In this document: positions 63,267 to 64,000 of the stretch, piece by piece
Layout of the letters: each line of letters starts with the position of its first letter
Numbering within the stretch: position 1 is the first letter of the stretch
Source: Candidatus Eremiobacter antarcticus
GTDB lineage: Bacteria; Vulcanimicrobiota; Vulcanimicrobiia; Eremiobacterales; Eremiobacteraceae
Direction: 5' to 3'
NCBI GenBank assembly: GCA_003244105.1
Contig: QHBK01000006.1
Coordinates: 248,001-312,000, forward strand
DNA: 64,000 nucleotides
Notes under the pieces: generated by a model
What the model was told of the DNA's origin: nothing
The model's database searches: none
The model's input: only the letters and a program-made list of their open reading frames with translations
Program-made: the position numbers and the translations under genes

Positions 63267-64000
63267 GTGGCACTGCTCGACGGAAAGATGGCATGCGTCT
63301 TAGGCGTCGCCAACCGCTGGAGCATCGCGACAGCCATCGCCAGAGCGCTGCACCAGCACGGGGCCTCTCTCATCCTGACCTACGAGGGCGAGCGCACGCA
63401 GGGCGAAGTTGAGAAGCTGGCCCGCGAGTTGGGCGACGCACCCACAACCGCCTGCGAGGTGAGCAAGGACGAGAGCATCGGGAGCTTGCGAGAATTCATC
63501 GCAGGACGAGGCCTTGCGGTCGATGCGCTGGTGCATAGCTTGGCATTCGCGCGCAAGGAAGAGCTGTCGGGCAAGTACTTCGCGACCAGCAGGTCTGGGT
63601 TCTCGCTCGCGCTCGACATCAGCGCTTATTCCCTAGCTGCGCTGTGCCGCGAACTGCAGCCGGTTTTCGCGCCTCAGGCTTCCGTGATGGCGATGACGTA
63701 TTTGGGTTCGGTGCGCGCCGTGACCAACTACAACGTCATGGGCGTCGCCAAAGCCGCGCTCGAGTCTTCCATCCGATATCTTGCAAACGACATGGGCGAA
63801 CTCAACGGCGTGCGCGTCAATGCGATTTCCGCGGGGCCGATCAAAACTGCTTCGGCTCGCGCCGTCGGCGACTTCACCCGCATCCTTGCCCAAGTGGCTG
63901 AAAAGGCGCCGCTGCGCCGAAATGCGGTCGCGGAAGATGTCGGAAACGCGGCCGTCTTTCTGGCAAGCGGCCTCTCGAGCGCGATCACGGGCCAAATATT
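63267..64000 (+). CDS. fabI: enoyl-[acyl-carrier-protein] reductase FabI (3' partial)
   Basis: The frame opens at GTG 63267 and runs off the window end, giving about 244 residues of the usual 255-265. It is a short-chain-dehydrogenase-fold enzyme reducing enoyl-ACP with NADH in fatty acid synthesis. Marks are the FabI-specific N-terminus ACVLGVANRWSIATAIARAL, LVHSLAFARKEELSG, and the catalytic Tyr and Lys spaced YX6K in YNVMGVAKAALESS. RVNAISAGPIKTASA follows. It is close behind sodA and may share its transcript. Confidence 0.93.
   Translation, partial: MALLDGKMACVLGVANRWSIATAIARALHQHGASLILTYEGERTQGEVEKLARELGDAPTTACEVSKDESIGSLREFIAGRGLAVDALVHSLAFARKEELSGKYFATSRSGFSLALDISAYSLAALCRELQPVFAPQASVMAMTYLGSVRAVTNYNVMGVAKAALESSIRYLANDMGELNGVRVNAISAGPIKTASARAVGDFTRILAQVAEKAPLRRNAVAEDVGNAAVFLASGLSSAITGQI

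Overview
The window is one contiguous piece of a GC-rich bacterial chromosome. It holds about 62 protein genes on both strands, tightly packed, with many 4-nt stop/start overlaps (ATGA, GTGA, TTGA). I see no rRNA, tRNA, CRISPR array, prophage or insertion sequence. The gene content (14-subunit complex I, glcDEF, energy-transducing TonB-type protein, Tat-type and lipoprotein signals, Mn-type superoxide dismutase) suggests an aerobic or facultatively aerobic cell with an outer membrane. A small lipoprotein (3328-3744) with a VWVN...YH...YYG.T..GEYM pattern resembles proteins I associate with Candidatus Eremiobacterota (WPS-2). That placement is a recollection-based inference and needs a marker-gene tree.

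Layout. 1-4.9 kb: end of a LolD/MacB-type ABC ATPase, its large FtsX-type permease, a lipoprotein and a secreted CrtC/AttH lipocalin-like protein. 4.9-19.5 kb (minus): complete nuoABCDEFGHIJKLMN plus a trailing small lipoprotein. 19.6-26.3 kb: cysteine synthase, divergent thioredoxin reductase, then two large overlapping TPR proteins. 26.4-36.5 kb: TonB-like protein, M20 and M24 peptidases, SirB1-type protein, a kynureninase-like/geranylgeranyl-reductase-like pair, a VOC gene broken by an amber codon, and deoA-nth-mutY. 36.5-40 kb: four genes joined by GTGA overlaps (two thymidylate-kinase-like proteins, DUF72, a minimal flavoprotein), then msrB. 40-44.1 kb: an acyl-CoA/aromatic-CoA cluster with a frameshifted 3-hydroxyacyl-CoA dehydrogenase, a PaaX-type repressor, a BoxB/PaaA-type di-iron oxygenase and an enoyl-CoA hydratase. 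44.1-52.2 kb: two MFS exporters, hypothetical proteins, phhB, marC and a triple GAF/GGDEF/HD-GYP protein. 52.5-56.7 kb: glcDEF. 56.7-64 kb: a small protein, a peroxiredoxin whose peroxidatic cysteine codon is UGA, a histone-like low-complexity protein, a glycosyltransferase, a CPBP protease, a ferritin-VIT1 fusion, moaDE, sodA and a 3'-truncated fabI.

Most notable: at 57068-57532 a single frame encodes a BCP-type peroxiredoxin interrupted only by TGA at codon 45, exactly where the family has its catalytic cysteine, and a perfect 8-bp hairpin with a G-leading loop lies at the distance expected of a bacterial SECIS element. I therefore annotate it as a probable selenoprotein. Redox and oxidative-stress functions recur through the window (trxB, msrB, the peroxiredoxin, sodA, ferritin-VIT1). 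Other unusual points are the tmk-like/DUF72/flavoprotein cluster, the BoxB-like oxygenase with no partner subunits nearby and an apparent PaaX operator in its divergent promoter, and two broken genes that may be real mutations or assembly errors.
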